From: CAYSLC01 sp964431545
GTDB lineage: Bacteria > Desulfobacterota > Desulfobacteria > Desulfobacterales > JAABSP01
Length of the DNA: 6,133 nucleotides
Direction: 5' to 3'
Assembly: GCA_964431545.1 (NCBI GenBank)
Contig: CAYSLC010000282.1
Location: 1-6,133 of the forward strand
Position 1 is the first letter of the stretch. Each line of letters begins with the position of its first letter. Made by a program: the position numbers and the translations under genes. This document shows positions 5,914 to 6,133 of this stretch, in pieces. The notes beneath the pieces were generated by a model, which had not been told where the DNA came from, made no database searches, and worked only from the letters and a program-made list of their open reading frames with translations.

Positions 5914-6133
5914 ATGACCGTTTACACCATCCTCTTCTACGTCCTGGCGGCCCTGATGGTCGTCACCACCGGCCTGGCCGTCACCCGGCGGAACATGGTC
6001 CACACCATCGTCTACCTGGTCTTCTCCTTCTTCGGCAGCGCCATGCTCTTCTATCTGTTGGGTGCGCCGCTTCTGGCCGCCCTGGAGGTGATCATCTACG
6101 CCGGCGCCATCATGATCCTCTTTCTCTTCATCA
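5914..6133 (+). CDS. nuoJ: NADH-quinone oxidoreductase subunit J, 5' part
   Basis: The first 73 residues of the ND6-like membrane subunit; the gene runs off the window end. A first membrane helix spans about residues 4-23, a second about 29-49 after the RRNMVHT turn, and the third begins with the family signature ALEVIIYAGAIMILFLF (56-72), with Glu58 and the Tyr-Ala-Gly stretch that forms the pi-bulge helix in known structures. NuoJ belongs to the proton-pumping membrane arm, packed between NuoH and NuoK/NuoN. The start is supported by AGGA seven bases upstream and by the agreement of the N-terminus with the family. It follows nuoI as in the standard nuo order, so the downstream genes probably continue with nuoK, L, M and N outside the window. 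Confidence 0.94.
   Translation, partial: MTVYTILFYVLAALMVVTTGLAVTRRNMVHTIVYLVFSFFGSAMLFYLLGAPLLAALEVIIYAGAIMILFLFI

Overview
The window is a 6.1 kb stretch of a respiratory complex I (NADH:quinone oxidoreductase, nuo) operon. All genes are on the + strand and the DNA is mostly very GC-rich: one hand-counted 60-base line in nuoH is about 72% GC. The order is the 3' part of nuoD (or of a fused nuoCD), nuoE, nuoG, nuoH, a two-gene antitoxin/ParE-type toxin cassette, nuoI, and the 5' part of nuoJ. The Nuo proteins resemble the E. coli type of complex I from memory: NuoG keeps ligands for the extra N7 cluster, NuoH begins MSW, and NuoI carries the same VLTRDPDG and EACPT blocks. The strong GC bias and an AT-rich toxin-antitoxin insertion would fit a Desulfobacterota (deltaproteobacterial) or similar anaerobe, but this taxonomic guess is weak because no marker gene is present.

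Layout. 1-774 is the C-terminal part of the 49-kDa/NuoD subunit. 783-1265 is NuoE. 1281-3776 is NuoG with all Fe-S ligands. 3773-4759 is NuoH, which starts on a GTG overlapping the nuoG stop. 4746-4773 is a short AT-rich tandem repeat that contains the nuoH stop codon and ends in a consensus extended -10 promoter. 4811-5041 and 5028-5336 are the overlapping antitoxin and toxin genes, in visibly lower-GC DNA (hand-counted 60-base lines of about 42% and 30%). 5347-5880 is NuoI and 5914 to the end is NuoJ. There is no gene-free stretch longer than about 80 bases.

How the parts work together. NuoE and NuoG belong to the peripheral NADH-oxidising arm, NuoD and NuoI carry electrons to the quinone pocket formed with NuoH, and NuoJ is part of the proton-pumping membrane arm. 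Two departures from the usual order stand out. First, nuoF, which encodes the FMN- and NADH-binding subunit and normally lies between nuoE and nuoG, is absent: only 15 bases separate the two genes. Second, a toxin-antitoxin pair with its own likely promoter sits between nuoH and nuoI, so nuoI and the downstream genes probably lie on a transcript also fed by that promoter, and their translation start lies directly behind the toxin stop.
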